In this document: positions 15,921 to 25,065 of the stretch, piece after piece
Numbering within the stretch: position 1 is the stretch's first letter
How the letters are laid out: each line of letters starts with the position of its first letter
Made by a program: the position numbers and the translations under genes
Origin: Alphaproteobacteria bacterium
GTDB taxonomy: Bacteria; Pseudomonadota; Alphaproteobacteria; Micavibrionales; Micavibrionaceae
Direction of reading: 5' to 3'
Length of the DNA stretch: 45,648 bases
NCBI GenBank assembly: GCA_030426925.1
Contig: JAUHXT010000005.1
Location: 1 to 45,648 of the forward strand
Notes under the pieces: generated by a model
Seen by the model: the letters and a program-made list of their open reading frames with translations, nothing else
Database searches by the model: none
Told to the model about the DNA's origin: nothing

Positions 15921-17104
15921 GCCGGGGTGTTTGCCGCTATCAGCTCTTTTCCGGCCGGGCGCGGACGTGGTAGTGGTACGCGTACCTCAAGGTTCTGGTT
16001 TGCCGCTGCGCGCTGTTCAAAAGCTTTTGACCATGCCATGCCGGTGATAATTGAAACATAGCGAAAAGTTTCGCTGTACCATGCATTTTTTGCGAATTGT
16101 TCAGAGCATGTGATTGCTGATTGCCGGCGTTGCGACATATATTTCATCCATTCCCAGCCTGAGATTTTTTCTTTGCCGAGTTCCTGCGCTGCAAAAAGAA
16201 TGGGGTTCTCGTTCGGATCCGGGTTTCTGTCGCCCGCGTTGTATGCGGTTAGTGCCAATATGATGTCACCATCATATTTTTGAATGAGCCCGCCCATGTT
16301 CCGGCCATAAGCGTCGACGGATTTTTTCCAGTCTGTACGGTCTTCATCGGCCAGTCCGTGCGGTGCGCCCGCGCCGTCGATAAATTGCGCTACACCGACA
16401 GCCCCGGCCCGTGAAACTATTTTGCCGCTGATGACGTCCGGGTCAAACCCGATGGATTCTTCGTATAGCTGGTTTACAGCGATGACGGGGGGGATGCCGT
16501 TTAATTCGGCAACATGAAGAATGTAATCAACAATTTCATGTACATCCCTATTTGTAAATTTACCGTAGTCACGCACAAGGTTTGGATTGTACTGAAAGTT
16601 GTCGAGCGGATTGAGGTCTGAACCCTGAAAATTTGCTTTGTAAAAATAAGTCCATGCCGTACCGCTGAACCAGTTTTGCAAATTCGCCTCTGCAAAATTG
16701 CGGGAGAATTCATCGTTATAAAGGTCGCTTTCTTCCGGAAAGGAACCGCAGAGCGGGAGCATGCCAAGATGTTCGCGGGTATATTGTAAAAAGTGATCCG
16801 GAAGTACCAAATGCGCGTTTTGTCTGATGTACCCTGAATCCGAGACTGCGTTTGCGGACGCTGCCAGTGTGCCCACAAGTGCCAATGTTGTATATGGTAT
16901 TTTGTGGTGGAGCAAAATGCCGGCAGAGCCGAATATGGCTGCTGACAGGTGTGCTACAGCTTTAAACGGCACTTTCATGGCCTGCCAGGGGGTTTTTGCA
17001 TCAGTTAATTCGCCCAAAGCGCCTAATGTGCGGCTTGTTTCAACGCCAAAATTCACTGCTGCGGGCACAATATTATTGCGCCAGTATCTTTTCAATTTAC
17101 TCAT
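15917..17104 (-). CDS. Lytic transglycosylase (SLT domain) with N-terminal hydrophobic region
   Basis: 395 residues from the ATG at 17104, preceded by GAGGGTG. An SLT/goose-lysozyme-like fold spans about 195-295, with the catalytic glutamate in NQLYEESIGF (Glu215/216), GAVGVAQF and ALTAYNAG, all hallmarks of peptidoglycan lytic transglycosylases. Hydrophobic stretches at about 52-64 and 71-88 suggest membrane insertion or a late, atypical signal sequence. Residues 90-190 are unfamiliar, and the C-terminus is proline/arginine-rich (VPLPRPRPAGK). It lies where argS is usually found in relatives, and its stop overlaps the dgt stop by 4 bases. Confidence 0.8.
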   Translation of the reverse strand: MSKLKRYWRNNIVPAAVNFGVETSRTLGALGELTDAKTPWQAMKVPFKAVAHLSAAIFGSAGILLHHKIPYTTLALVGTLAASANAVSDSGYIRQNAHLVLPDHFLQYTREHLGMLPLCGSFPEESDLYNDEFSRNFAEANLQNWFSGTAWTYFYKANFQGSDLNPLDNFQYNPNLVRDYGKFTNRDVHEIVDYILHVAELNGIPPVIAVNQLYEESIGFDPDVISGKIVSRAGAVGVAQFIDGAGAPHGLADEDRTDWKKSVDAYGRNMGGLIQKYDGDIILALTAYNAGDRNPDPNENPILFAAQELGKEKISGWEWMKYMSQRRQSAITCSEQFAKNAWYSETFRYVSIITGMAWSKAFEQRAAANQNLEVRVPLPRPRPAGKELIAANTPA

Positions 17105-17248
17105 TATCACCCTCATTTTTGAGGGGTTATTTAACATAATATTAAGTCTTGAGCAAGAAAAAAGTGAGTTTGCCTGACTGTGAAATTTTGGTGGGGTATG
17201 TCCTTTTGTATATTGCACTGCGTGATTTTATTTCATAATATCAGCCCC

Positions 17249-18319
17249 ATGCCATACAGAGATGAATTTGACGATCCACATACGGATAAAAATATCGCCA
17301 GTACGCTAGATGCCGTACGGCGTGAAGTGTTTTTGCGTACACGCGGCCCGGCTGTGGCCGCTGGCGTTTTGTTTGTAGCAGCCCTGGTCCTTGCGGCGGT
17401 GATATTCTTCACCTATCCCGGAAGTGACGATGCGGACACTGTTCCGGTCATTCAGGCGGATGCACGGCCGTTCAAGGTTATCCCGGAAGATCCGGGCGGT
17501 ATGGCCATCCCGCATCGTGACAGTACGGTTTTTTCATCCTTGCGTAATTCACGCGAAGCAGATGAGGTGCGGGTCGAAAACCTGTTCGCTGATGAAGAAA
17601 ACGAAGAACCGATGCCGCGTTCGCAGTTGTTTGCCGGTTTGAATACCGAAGACGAGATGAACGAGATCGACCCGGCTGCCGGTACGGAAGAACTGCTGGA
17701 CGAAGGTGTCAGCGGTGAAGAAGATTTATTCGGCGATATGAAAGAAGAAGCCGCCGGCGAATTTGCGGCGACCCGTAAAGCGACGCAAGACAGTATGGAA
17801 ACGACTGCTGATGCTATTGCCGAGGAAGCTGCGGCCGAAGAGGAGGCGTTTGAGAAAGTCGAACTGATCCAGCCTAAAGAGGAAACAGCGGAGGCTGCGT
17901 CTACTGCTAGTCCTATTGCTAAAAAAGCGGAGCCGGTAAAAGAAGAAGCGCCGGTCATGGAAGCGCGATTGGAAATGAAGCCGGAACCTGCGCCAGCACC
18001 AAAGCCGGAGCAAAAGATGGCTGCGTTAAAAGAAACGCCCAAGCCAGATATGGTGACCGGTCAGACGGAAGGCACACATTATGTTCAGATTGGCGCTGTG
18101 AAGTCTGCCGCTGCGGCGGAATCAGGCTGGGGCGCTTACCAGAAAGAATACTCCCCCGTTCTTTCCGGTATGGACCACCGTATCCAACGGGCGGATTTGG
18201 GTGACAAGGGTATTTACTTCCGCATTCAGGCGGGACCTTTGACAAAGTCCAAGGCCGATAGTGTCTGTTCACAGATCAAAGCGCAAAAGCCGGGGGGCTG
18301 CATCATTGTTGCCCGCTAA
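17249..18319 (+). CDS. SPOR-domain membrane protein
   Basis: 356 residues from the ATG giving MPYRDEFDDP. It has a cytoplasmic N-terminus, a single transmembrane helix at about 35-55, a long acidic then Pro/Ala/Lys-rich periplasmic linker, and a C-terminal SPOR domain (about 278-356: GTHYVQIGAVKSAAAAESGW, IYFRIQAGPLTKSKADSVC). SPOR domains bind denuded glycan strands at the division septum. This is the standard upstream neighbour of nagZ in alphaproteobacteria. The end overlaps the proposed nagZ start by 11 bases. Confidence 0.9.
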   Translation: MPYRDEFDDPHTDKNIASTLDAVRREVFLRTRGPAVAAGVLFVAALVLAAVIFFTYPGSDDADTVPVIQADARPFKVIPEDPGGMAIPHRDSTVFSSLRNSREADEVRVENLFADEENEEPMPRSQLFAGLNTEDEMNEIDPAAGTEELLDEGVSGEEDLFGDMKEEAAGEFAATRKATQDSMETTADAIAEEAAAEEEAFEKVELIQPKEETAEAASTASPIAKKAEPVKEEAPVMEARLEMKPEPAPAPKPEQKMAALKETPKPDMVTGQTEGTHYVQIGAVKSAAAAESGWGAYQKEYSPVLSGMDHRIQRADLGDKGIYFRIQAGPLTKSKADSVCSQIKAQKPGGCIIVAR

Positions 18320-19265
18320 AACGCCGTTAGCTGCCATTATGTCCCTTGAGGGGACAGCAATTAGCGAGGCGGAGAAAAAGTTGTTTTCTCTGGCTAATCC
18401 GTTCGGGTTTATCCTGTTCGGGCGCAATATCGAGGATGTGGAACAACTCAAACAACTTACCCATGATATTCGCGAAACTGCCGGGTGGGAGTGTCCCATC
18501 TTAATCGACCAGGAAGGCGGGCGCGTGCAGCGCATGAAAGCACCGAACTGGCCGGAATACCCGGCAATGCAGACGCTGGCTGATGACCATGAAGCCCTGA
18601 AAGAAACGATTGTTGCGATTGCCAAAGACCTGGCGGAAGTCGGGATTGATGTGAATTGTGCGCCGGTGCTCGACGTTCTTCATCCCGAAACGCATAAGGC
18701 GATCGGCGACAGGGCGTTTTCCGACGATCCCGAAGTTGTGGCGGAATGCGGGAAAATCGTCTGCGAAACATTTCTGGAATACGGCATCACGCCGGTGATA
18801 AAGCATATGCCGGGGCATGGGCGTGCGGCGTGCGACTCTCATAAGGAGCTGCCGCGCGTTGATGCGCATATTACGGACCTAGAACAGGATTTCACGCCGT
18901 TTGATGCGATTGCCGATGCGCCGTATGCCGATCAGGTGTGGGGTATGGTCGGTCACGTGGTGTATGAAGGGTACGGACTGGAACGCCCGGCCACAGTCTG
19001 TGCGCGGGTTATCGACGTGATCCGTGAAGATATCGGCTTTGGCGGGCTTTTGCTGACAGACGACCTTGATATGCAGGCGATGGAAAGCATTGGGGATATC
19101 CCGGACAGAGCCAAGGAGGCGCTGGATGCGGGCATTGATCTTGCGCTATACTGTCACGGCAATTTAAACATCATGGAAGAACTGGCTGTGAAACTTCCGT
19201 CTATGCGGGAACACAGCCTGGAACGGTATGAGCGAAGTCGAATTCGAAGAAGACCAGCCGCGTAG
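18309..19265 (+). CDS. nagZ: Beta-N-acetylhexosaminidase (glycoside hydrolase family 3)
   Basis: 318 residues if started at TTG 18309 (18306 also TTG), which overlaps the SPOR stop and follows a G-rich ribosome binding site. The ATG at 18339 would cut into the conserved first strand (PLAAIMSLEGT). NagZ removes GlcNAc from anhydro-muropeptides in cytosolic cell-wall recycling. Signature segments are PILIDQEGGRVQRM, KHMPGHGRAACDSHKELP with the acid/base His-Asp loop, and LLTDDLDMQAM with the nucleophile aspartate. It overlaps scpA by 38 bases. Confidence 0.92.
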   Translation: MPAKTPLAAIMSLEGTAISEAEKKLFSLANPFGFILFGRNIEDVEQLKQLTHDIRETAGWECPILIDQEGGRVQRMKAPNWPEYPAMQTLADDHEALKETIVAIAKDLAEVGIDVNCAPVLDVLHPETHKAIGDRAFSDDPEVVAECGKIVCETFLEYGITPVIKHMPGHGRAACDSHKELPRVDAHITDLEQDFTPFDAIADAPYADQVWGMVGHVVYEGYGLERPATVCARVIDVIREDIGFGGLLLTDDLDMQAMESIGDIPDRAKEALDAGIDLALYCHGNLNIMEELAVKLPSMREHSLERYERSRIRRRPAA

Positions 19266-20091
19266 CGCATTGCCGGAAGGCGAGCATGAAGCGGATGCGC
19301 TGCTTATAAACATTGACGGCTATGAAGGGCCGATTGATGTTCTGCTCGATCTTGCGCGCAATCAGAAAGTCGACCTTCGAGAAATTTCCATCCTGCAACT
19401 CGTGCGGCAGTATCTGTCGTTCATGGAACGGGCGAAACAGCTGCATCTTGACCTTGCGGCTGAATATCTTGTTATGGCGGCGTGGCTTGCGTATCTGAAA
19501 TCGCGGTTGTTGTTGCCACAGGAGCAAACCGAAGAGGGCGAGCTGTCCGGTGAGGCGATGGCCGAAGCGCTGCAGTTCCAGTTACGCAGGCTTGAGGCGA
19601 TGCGCGAAGCGGCCGAGACGCTGATGGCGCGGCCCAAGCTGGGTGAAAATATCTTTCCGCGCGGGATGCCGGAAGGGCTGAAAAATACATTCCAGGTGAC
19701 GTATGACGTTACGCTGTATGACCTGCTGAAAGCCTATGGCGATATGCAGCGCCGGATTGAATACCAGACGTACGAACTGCCGATCTTTAACATTATGACG
19801 ATGGAAGAAGCCTTTGATCGCATGACGAAAATGCTGGGTAACCTTCCGCGATCAGGTCCGCACAGCGTGTGGACGACGTTGCAGAGCTTCCTTCCCGAAG
19901 GGGTGAAGGATCCGTTATTGCTGCGGTCGTCTTTAGCTTCTACTTTAACCGCGGGGCTGGAGCTGGCGAAGCAGGGGAAGGCCGAGATCAGACAGGACGG
20001 ATCGTTTCGTCCGATTTATATTCGTAGTGCCAACCGTCCGTCACTGGACGAACAGAATGCGCAGGAGAGCCATGACACCGGAACAAACTAA
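19228..20091 (+). CDS. scpA: Segregation and condensation protein A (kleisin)
   Basis: 287 residues. ScpA is the kleisin bridging SMC heads in the condensin complex with ScpB. The family core is clear: the INIDGYEGPIDVLLDLARNQKVDL start (about 27-51), FMERAKQLHLDLAAEYLVMAAWLAYLKSRLLLP, and a C-terminal winged helix (about 190-265). The N-terminal acidic 25 residues are typical of the alphaproteobacterial form. scpB is normally directly adjacent; here about 785 bp with two extra genes separates them. Confidence 0.95.
   Translation: MSEVEFEEDQPRSALPEGEHEADALLINIDGYEGPIDVLLDLARNQKVDLREISILQLVRQYLSFMERAKQLHLDLAAEYLVMAAWLAYLKSRLLLPQEQTEEGELSGEAMAEALQFQLRRLEAMREAAETLMARPKLGENIFPRGMPEGLKNTFQVTYDVTLYDLLKAYGDMQRRIEYQTYELPIFNIMTMEEAFDRMTKMLGNLPRSGPHSVWTTLQSFLPEGVKDPLLLRSSLASTLTAGLELAKQGKAEIRQDGSFRPIYIRSANRPSLDEQNAQESHDTGTN
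20072..20087 (+). repeat. Start-codon direct repeat, copy 1 of 3 (ATGACACCGGAACAAA)
   Basis: This 16-bp word is the start of the GFA gene. It recurs at 20500-20515 and 20876-20891, each time beginning with an ATG. Copies 1 and 3 agree over 22 bases except one. Confidence 0.95.
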
Positions 20092-20503
20092 ACGTAGCGG
20101 ACAGTGTTTGTGCGGGGCGGTAAAATATCAAGCTACACTTTTGGAAGAAGGTGTGCATGTTTGCCACTGCACCTTGTGTCAGAAATGGCATGGCGGACCG
20201 GGTATGGCCGCCGGATGCGACGGTGACTGGTCGATACAGGGTGAAGAAAATTTAACATGGTATGCGAGTTCAGATTGGGCGAAGCGCGGCTTTTGCAAAA
20301 CATGCGGCAGCCATTTGCTGTTTAAAACAAACGATGCCAGTTATCACGGGATTGCCGCAGGAACGCTGGATAACCTGGACGGATTTAAAATTGAATCGCA
20401 TATTTTTGTCGATAAGAAGCCGTCTTATTATGATTTTAACGACAATGCTCCGCGCCTGACGGAAGAGGAGTTTTTGAAAATGGTGGGAGAGCACACATCA
20501 TGA
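20072..20503 (+). CDS. GFA / CENP-V family zinc protein inserted between scpA and scpB
   Basis: 143 residues. The family folds around two zinc ions with Cys ligands; members include glutathione-dependent formaldehyde-activating enzyme, but most have no known substrate. Visible ligands are CLCGAVKY (Cys12, Cys14), CHCTLCQKWHGG (Cys31, Cys33, Cys36) and CKTCGSHL (Cys75, Cys78). The start ATG lies within the end of scpA, with GGAGAG just upstream. Its first codons (MTPEQT) and underlying DNA equal those of scpB, so the gene appears fused to a copied scpB start. Confidence 0.85.
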   Translation: MTPEQTKRSGQCLCGAVKYQATLLEEGVHVCHCTLCQKWHGGPGMAAGCDGDWSIQGEENLTWYASSDWAKRGFCKTCGSHLLFKTNDASYHGIAAGTLDNLDGFKIESHIFVDKKPSYYDFNDNAPRLTEEEFLKMVGEHTS

Positions 20504-20515
20504 CACCGGAACAAA
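20500..20515 (+). repeat. Start-codon direct repeat, copy 2 of 3
   Basis: It begins with an ATG that overlaps the GFA stop codon (ATGA). It opens a nine-codon frame (MTPEQSAYD) ending at a TGA, and supplies the GGAAC that serves as ribosome binding site for the ATG at 20522. Confidence 0.95.
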
Positions 20516-20521
20516 GTGCTT

Positions 20522-20860
20522 ATGATTGAGAGAGTGTATTTATGGCTTGATTTGCTGATATCTTCTCCCTGGCAGTTTTTGTTATATTTGGCCATAGCTT
20601 TGTTGGCTATATTGCTGGGGGTTTGGGGTGTAACGCAGCAGTCAACAGCAATTATTTTATCTTTTTTTTATTTTGGGCTTTTGTTCCTGATTTTATACAA
20701 GCACTGGTATGTTTTACGCGATATGAAGCAGCATGGGGATATTGGCAAAACAACCTATAAAAAAGAAATTTTTTATACTTTTTTAAAATTGGCGTTTATC
20801 ACGCTTGCGTTTTTTATATGGATATTTGTACGCCCAAGATGGAATGTAAATGTTTTTTAA
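20522..20860 (+). CDS. Small inner-membrane protein, unknown function
   Basis: 112 residues. There are probably three transmembrane helices (about 13-36, 39-59 and 84-104), the first pair separated by a short GVTQQST turn, with a charged loop (KHWYVLRDMKQHGDIGKTTYKKE) between the second and third. The base composition is clearly richer in A+T than scpA and scpB (runs of T and TTTTAT), suggesting foreign origin. It lies between repeat copies 2 and 3. No family is recognised. Confidence 0.65.
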   Translation: MIERVYLWLDLLISSPWQFLLYLAIALLAILLGVWGVTQQSTAIILSFFYFGLLFLILYKHWYVLRDMKQHGDIGKTTYKKEIFYTFLKLAFITLAFFIWIFVRPRWNVNVF

Positions 20861-20875
20861 GAATGGAAATGAGCT

Positions 20876-20891
20876 ATGACACCGGAACAAA
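20876..20891 (+). repeat. Start-codon direct repeat, copy 3 of 3 (scpB start)
   Basis: This copy is the native beginning of scpB. The same 16 bases begin at 20072 and 20500. Confidence 0.95.
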
Positions 20892-21553
20892 CTGAACAGT
20901 TGCGAATTTTAGAGGCGATGTTGTTTGCATCGGCGGAGCCGTTATCGACGCATGTTATGCATGACCGTTTGCCGGGGGAACCGGATCTGGCCGTACTGTT
21001 GCCCGCGTTGAAGGAGCAATATGAAGGGCGGGGCATTCACCTTGTGGAAGTCGGCGGGCAATGGGCGTTCCGTACGGCGGACGACCTTGGCGATGCGTTG
21101 ACGGTTGAGAAAGAGGTTACGCGCAAGCTGTCCAAGGCCGCGCTGGAAACCATGGCGGTGATCGCGTACCACCAGCCTATCACACGGGCGGAAATTGAAA
21201 ATATCCGCGGTGTGGCAACACATAAAGGGACGTTGGATGCGCTCATGGAAATCGGCTGGGTCAAGCCGGGGCGCAGACGGGAAACGCCGGGTCGGCCGCT
21301 GACATGGGTGACGACGACCCAATTCCTTGACCATTTCGGGCTGGAAAGTATGATGGATCTGCCCGGCCTTGATGATTTGAAAGCATCCGGCCTGCTGGAC
21401 CGCCGCCCGGCAATTGATACGATTCCCGATACGGGCGATTTGTTCGACAGCGGCGATATTGACGCGGCAGAGGCGCTGGCCGATGACGACGATGAGGGCG
21501 GGTTCGATATCCAGCCCGAAATAGATGACGATTACGAAGAGGAAGAAGAATAA
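20876..21553 (+). CDS. scpB: Segregation and condensation protein B
   Basis: 225 residues. ScpB is a dimeric winged-helix partner of ScpA in SMC condensin. The sequence follows the family: [16 protein letters not shown] at the start, [17 protein letters not shown], then [30 protein letters not shown] and [25 protein letters not shown]. The C-terminal 45 residues are strongly acidic (DDDDEGG to EEEEE), as in some relatives. Its TAA overlaps the tatA ATG (TAATG), giving translational coupling. Confidence 0.95.
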   Translation: MTPEQTEQLRILEAMLFASAEPLSTHVMHDRLPGEPDLAVLLPALKEQYEGRGIHLVEVGGQWAFRTADDLGDALTVEKEVTRKLSKAALETMAVIAYHQPITRAEIENIRGVATHKGTLDALMEIGWVKPGRRRETPGRPLTWVTTTQFLDHFGLESMMDLPGLDDLKASGLLDRRPAIDTIPDTGDLFDSGDIDAAEALADDDDEGGFDIQPEIDDDYEEEEE

Positions 21554-21729
21554 TGGCCCCCAGTATCTGGCAGATTTTAATTGTTGTTGCGCTTGTACTG
21601 CTTATTTTCGGTGCCGGGCGATTGCCGCGCATCATGGAAGACGTGGCGAAGGGTATTAACTCGTTCAAAAAAGGTATGAATGAGGGAGATTCCCCGAAGC
21701 AGGTTCCGGACGACAAAAAAGACGAATAA
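21553..21729 (+). CDS. tatA: Sec-independent protein translocase TatA
   Basis: 58 residues. An N-terminal transmembrane helix (about 5-19) is followed by the [23 protein letters not shown] hinge and amphipathic helix characteristic of TatA, and a short charged tail. TatA forms the transient pore that moves folded, twin-arginine-tagged proteins across the inner membrane. It is coupled to scpB upstream (ATG overlaps the stop) and lies 3 bases before tatB. Confidence 0.93.
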   Translation: MAPSIWQILIVVALVLLIFGAGRLPRIMEDVAKGINSFKKGMNEGDSPKQVPDDKKDE

Positions 21730-21732
21730 ACC

Positions 21733-21996
21733 ATGCTTGATTTCGGCCTGCCCGAACTTTTGATCATTGCCGCGATTGCTGTTTTTGTAATCGGCCCGAA
21801 CGACATTCCCAAAATTATGTACGGATTGGGGCGGTTGTTCCGGCGGTTCCAGTATGTGCGCTATGCGATGTCCCAGCAATTCGATGACGTGCTGAAAGCC
21901 GGAGATATTGAGGAGTTGCGTAAAGGGGTAAATTTCGAAGCGCCGAAGACGGACGAGCGCGGTGCCGACGAGCCGCAGGAAGAGCCGAAGCCATGA
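21733..21996 (+). CDS. tatB: Sec-independent protein translocase TatB
   Basis: 87 residues, short for TatB. The N-terminus MLDFGLPELLIIAAIAVFVIGPNDIPKIM contains the single membrane helix with a glutamate at position 8 and the GP..IP hinge, distinguishing it from TatA. An amphipathic helix to about residue 70 and an acidic tail follow. TatB pairs with TatC to recognise twin-arginine signal peptides. It overlaps tatC by 4 bases. Confidence 0.92.
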   Translation: MLDFGLPELLIIAAIAVFVIGPNDIPKIMYGLGRLFRRFQYVRYAMSQQFDDVLKAGDIEELRKGVNFEAPKTDERGADEPQEEPKP

Positions 21997-22757
21997 GCGA
22001 GCAAAGTATGAGCATTGCCGGGCATATTATCGAACTGCGCAAGCGGCTGTTATGGGTGTTCGTGGCGATGGGGCTTGGTACGGTCATCAGCTTTTTTTTC
22101 GTAGAGCATATTTACAGTTTTCTTGTGCAGCCGCTGGCCAATGCGGGTAGTGACCGGCTGATCTATACCGGCCTTACCGAAGCGTTTTTTACGTATTTGA
22201 AAGTCGCGTTTTTTGCAGGAATTTTTATTACCTTTCCGATCCTTTTGTACCAGGTCTGGGCGTTCATTGCGCCGGGGCTGTATAAGGACGAGAAGAATGC
22301 GTTCTGGCCGTTTTTGGTGGCGACGCCCGTCCTGTTTTTCCTTGGCGGGGCGAGTGTTTATTACGGTGTGATACCGCTGGCGTGGCCGTTTTTCCTGAGT
22401 TTCCAGAGCAGCGGACTGGAAACCGCGCTGCCGATCCAGTTGGAGGCGCGGGTGAGCGAATATCTCGACCTGATTATGACGCTGATTTTCGCGTTCGGCC
22501 TGTGTTTCCAGATGCCCGTGCTGCTTACGCTTTTGGGCAAGGCGGGGCTTGTTACCGCCGGAAAGCTAGCCTCCATGCGTAAATACGTGATTATCGGCGT
22601 GTTTGTCATCGCCGCCTTCCTGACACCGCCGGACGTGATATCGCAAATCGGGCTGGCTCTGCCCATGCTTGCGCTTTATGAGCTTTCGATCATCCTTGTC
22701 CGCATGGTAAGCTCTAAACATCATGAGTCCGCAAAAACTCTATCAGCAGAAAATTGA
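21993..22757 (+). CDS. tatC: Sec-independent protein translocase TatC
   Basis: 254 residues, six membrane helices. The signal-peptide-binding N-terminus reads HIIELRKRLLW. The conserved periplasmic TEAFFTYLK and cytosolic PGLYKDEKNAFWPF loops are present, as is the glutamate in ARVSEYLDLI. In many alphaproteobacteria serS follows; here a ZapE-like ATPase gene overlaps its end by 35 bases. Confidence 0.96.
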   Translation: MSEQSMSIAGHIIELRKRLLWVFVAMGLGTVISFFFVEHIYSFLVQPLANAGSDRLIYTGLTEAFFTYLKVAFFAGIFITFPILLYQVWAFIAPGLYKDEKNAFWPFLVATPVLFFLGGASVYYGVIPLAWPFFLSFQSSGLETALPIQLEARVSEYLDLIMTLIFAFGLCFQMPVLLTLLGKAGLVTAGKLASMRKYVIIGVFVIAAFLTPPDVISQIGLALPMLALYELSIILVRMVSSKHHESAKTLSAEN

Positions 22758-23796
22758 ATTTGAAGGCTATGTCCCCGATGCAGGGCAGGAGCGGGCCGTT
22801 GTCGCGCTTGAACGGCTGTCCAAAGACCTTAAGGACCCGGAGAAGGGGTTTCTCGGCCTGAAAAAAAAGCAGGCGCCTAAGGGCGTTTATATGTATGGCG
22901 GGGTCGGGCGCGGGAAATCCATGTTAATGGACCTGTTTTTCCAAAGCCTGCCGAACGAAATGAAAAAGCGGCGGGTGCATTTCCATGCTTTTATGATTGA
23001 AACGCATGACTGGCTGCATAAACGGCGGGGGGACATGGTCGATACGCTTCTCCCCGATTACGCCAAGTATGTGACCAAGCAGACGGATGTTTTATGCTTT
23101 GACGAATTTTATGTGACGGACGTTGCCGATGCGATGATATTGGGGCGGCTGTTTACCGCGCTGATTGAAAAGGGCGTTGCGATTGTCTGCACATCCAACT
23201 GGAACCCGGACCGGCTGTATGAAGGGGGATTGCAGCGCGACCGTTTCCTGCCGTTTATCGAATTACTAAAGGAACGCATGGACATTGTTCACCTGGATTC
23301 GGATACGGATTACAGGACATTGTCGGGGGAGAAGACCGATGTGTACTTTATGCCACTGGGCAAGATGGCGGACAGTAAGGCGAATAACCTGTTTGCCGGA
23401 TTGACTGATTGCGCGGACGTTACGTCCGAAACCCTGACGGTGAAGGGGCGGGATATCGTGGTGCCGAAGACGGCCGGCGGTATTGCGCGGTTTACTTTTG
23501 CCCAGCTATGCGAGCAGCCGCACGGGGCCGAGGACTATCTGGCTATTGCGGACAGATATCACACCGTGTTCCTGGAAGGTGTGCCGAAAATGGGCTATGA
23601 CCGCCGGAACGAGGTCAAACGGCTGATGAATCTTATCGACATTTTATATGATAATAACATCCGGCTGGTGATGACGGCGGACGCTGTGCCTGATAAACTT
23701 TACTATGGTGGCGATCACGCGTTTGAGTTCCAGCGCACGGTGAGCCGTCTTGTGGAAATGCAAAGCCTGCAATATTTGGAAAAGACGAAGGGCTGA
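22723..23796 (+). CDS. zapE: Cell division protein ZapE-like AFG1-family ATPase
   Basis: 357 residues. It is an AFG1/LACE1-type AAA-like P-loop ATPase. Walker A is GGVGRGKS (59-66) and Walker B is LCFDEFYVTD, followed by the sensor region VCTSNWNPDRLYEGGLQRDRFLPFIELL, which is near-diagnostic of the family. In E. coli ZapE associates with the Z-ring; mitochondrial AFG1 acts in respiratory-complex quality control. Its start lies inside tatC. It ends with an ATG overlap on the next gene, so the operon continues. Confidence 0.93.
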   Translation: MSPQKLYQQKIEFEGYVPDAGQERAVVALERLSKDLKDPEKGFLGLKKKQAPKGVYMYGGVGRGKSMLMDLFFQSLPNEMKKRRVHFHAFMIETHDWLHKRRGDMVDTLLPDYAKYVTKQTDVLCFDEFYVTDVADAMILGRLFTALIEKGVAIVCTSNWNPDRLYEGGLQRDRFLPFIELLKERMDIVHLDSDTDYRTLSGEKTDVYFMPLGKMADSKANNLFAGLTDCADVTSETLTVKGRDIVVPKTAGGIARFTFAQLCEQPHGAEDYLAIADRYHTVFLEGVPKMGYDRRNEVKRLMNLIDILYDNNIRLVMTADAVPDKLYYGGDHAFEFQRTVSRLVEMQSLQYLEKTKG

Positions 23797-25061
23797 TGTT
23801 CGGATTCTTTAAAAAATCTAAGATTAAAACCAAGCAGAAACGCGATCCGAAGCGTTATGAGGAAGAAAAGGCGATTGCCGAAAAAGGCGATGAGAAGAAG
23901 CGCCTGAGCCTTGCAAAAAACACGAAAACGCACCAGGAAATTTTATATTACCTTGCCGAGAAAGACCCCAGCCCGGAGGTGCGGCTGGCGGTTGCGAAAA
24001 ATGCGTCGACGCCACTGCATATCTCTACTTTGTTGGCCGAAGATACTGATGTTGATGTGCGTATGGCACTGGCCGGGCGGCTGGTGGATTTACTGCCGGA
24101 AATCGGCAGCGAGAAACATTCACAATTTTACGCCTATGTTGTGCAAGCCCTTGGGACGCTGGCGCTGGACGAGGTGCTGAAAATTCGCAAGGCGTTGTCG
24201 AGTGCGCTGAAGGACCATGCCCATACACCGCCGAAAGTGGCATCACAGCTGGCGCGGGACATTGAGCGCGAAGTAGCAGAACCAATTTTACGGTTTTGCG
24301 CGGCGTTGTCGGATGACGATCTGATGGAAATTATCAAGCAACATGAAGACGGATGGCAGGTCGAAGCCGTGGCCGCCCGCCCGCAGGTGAGCGAACGACT
24401 ATCGCATGCCGTGATTGAAACGGGCAATGTAAAAGCGGGAGCGGAGCTTTTGAAAAACGAAGGGGCGAATATTACTGCGCTGTTGCTTGAAACAATTATC
24501 GAAAGGGCGCGGGAGTATCCGGAATGGCATGAGCCTGTGGCCTGCCGCAAAACATTATCGCCGGAGATGGCAAAAACGCTGGCGGAATTTGTCGATGAAC
24601 GGGTGCGCACTATCCTGACCGACCGCCAGGATTTTGATGACGATACATGCGAGGAAATCACGCAGATCGTTCGCAGGCGCGTTGCCTTTGCCGGCGGGGA
24701 TACCGATGAAACGGCGATGGAGCGTGCGGGCAGACTTGCGGCGCAAGGCGAACTGACCGAAGAGATCGTGACAGACGCGCTGGGTATGCGGGATTATGAT
24801 TTTGTGAAAGCTGCGCTGGCAAATCTTGCAGACACCGACCTTGAAAAAATCGACAAGGTGTTCAGCATGAAGGCACCGAAACCGATTTGTGCAGTGTCAT
24901 GGCGGGCCGGTCTTACCATGCGCACAGCGTTCAAGTTGCAGCAGGAAATGGGGAAGGTTCCGTCCAAGGAGCTTTTGTATCCCAAGGGCGGAACGGATTA
25001 TCCGTTATCCAGCGACGACATGAAATTCCAGCTGGAGTTTTTGGGGTTAGAGGCGGCGTAG
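23796..25061 (+). CDS. DUF2336 domain protein
   Basis: 421 residues. DUF2336 proteins are almost confined to alphaproteobacteria and are helical-repeat proteins of unknown function. The first 60 residues are highly basic, then HEAT-like repeats occur (EKDPSPEVRLAVAKNASTP, LAEDTDVDVRMALAGR). The DUF2336 signature DIEREVAEPILRFCAALSDDDLMEII follows at about 163-189, with further helices to the end. No signal peptide or membrane segment is seen. It starts at the last base of zapE and is followed 4 bases later by the L,D-transpeptidase gene. Confidence 0.85.
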   Translation: MFGFFKKSKIKTKQKRDPKRYEEEKAIAEKGDEKKRLSLAKNTKTHQEILYYLAEKDPSPEVRLAVAKNASTPLHISTLLAEDTDVDVRMALAGRLVDLLPEIGSEKHSQFYAYVVQALGTLALDEVLKIRKALSSALKDHAHTPPKVASQLARDIEREVAEPILRFCAALSDDDLMEIIKQHEDGWQVEAVAARPQVSERLSHAVIETGNVKAGAELLKNEGANITALLLETIIERAREYPEWHEPVACRKTLSPEMAKTLAEFVDERVRTILTDRQDFDDDTCEEITQIVRRRVAFAGGDTDETAMERAGRLAAQGELTEEIVTDALGMRDYDFVKAALANLADTDLEKIDKVFSMKAPKPICAVSWRAGLTMRTAFKLQQEMGKVPSKELLYPKGGTDYPLSSDDMKFQLEFLGLEAA

Positions 25062-25065
25062 GATT

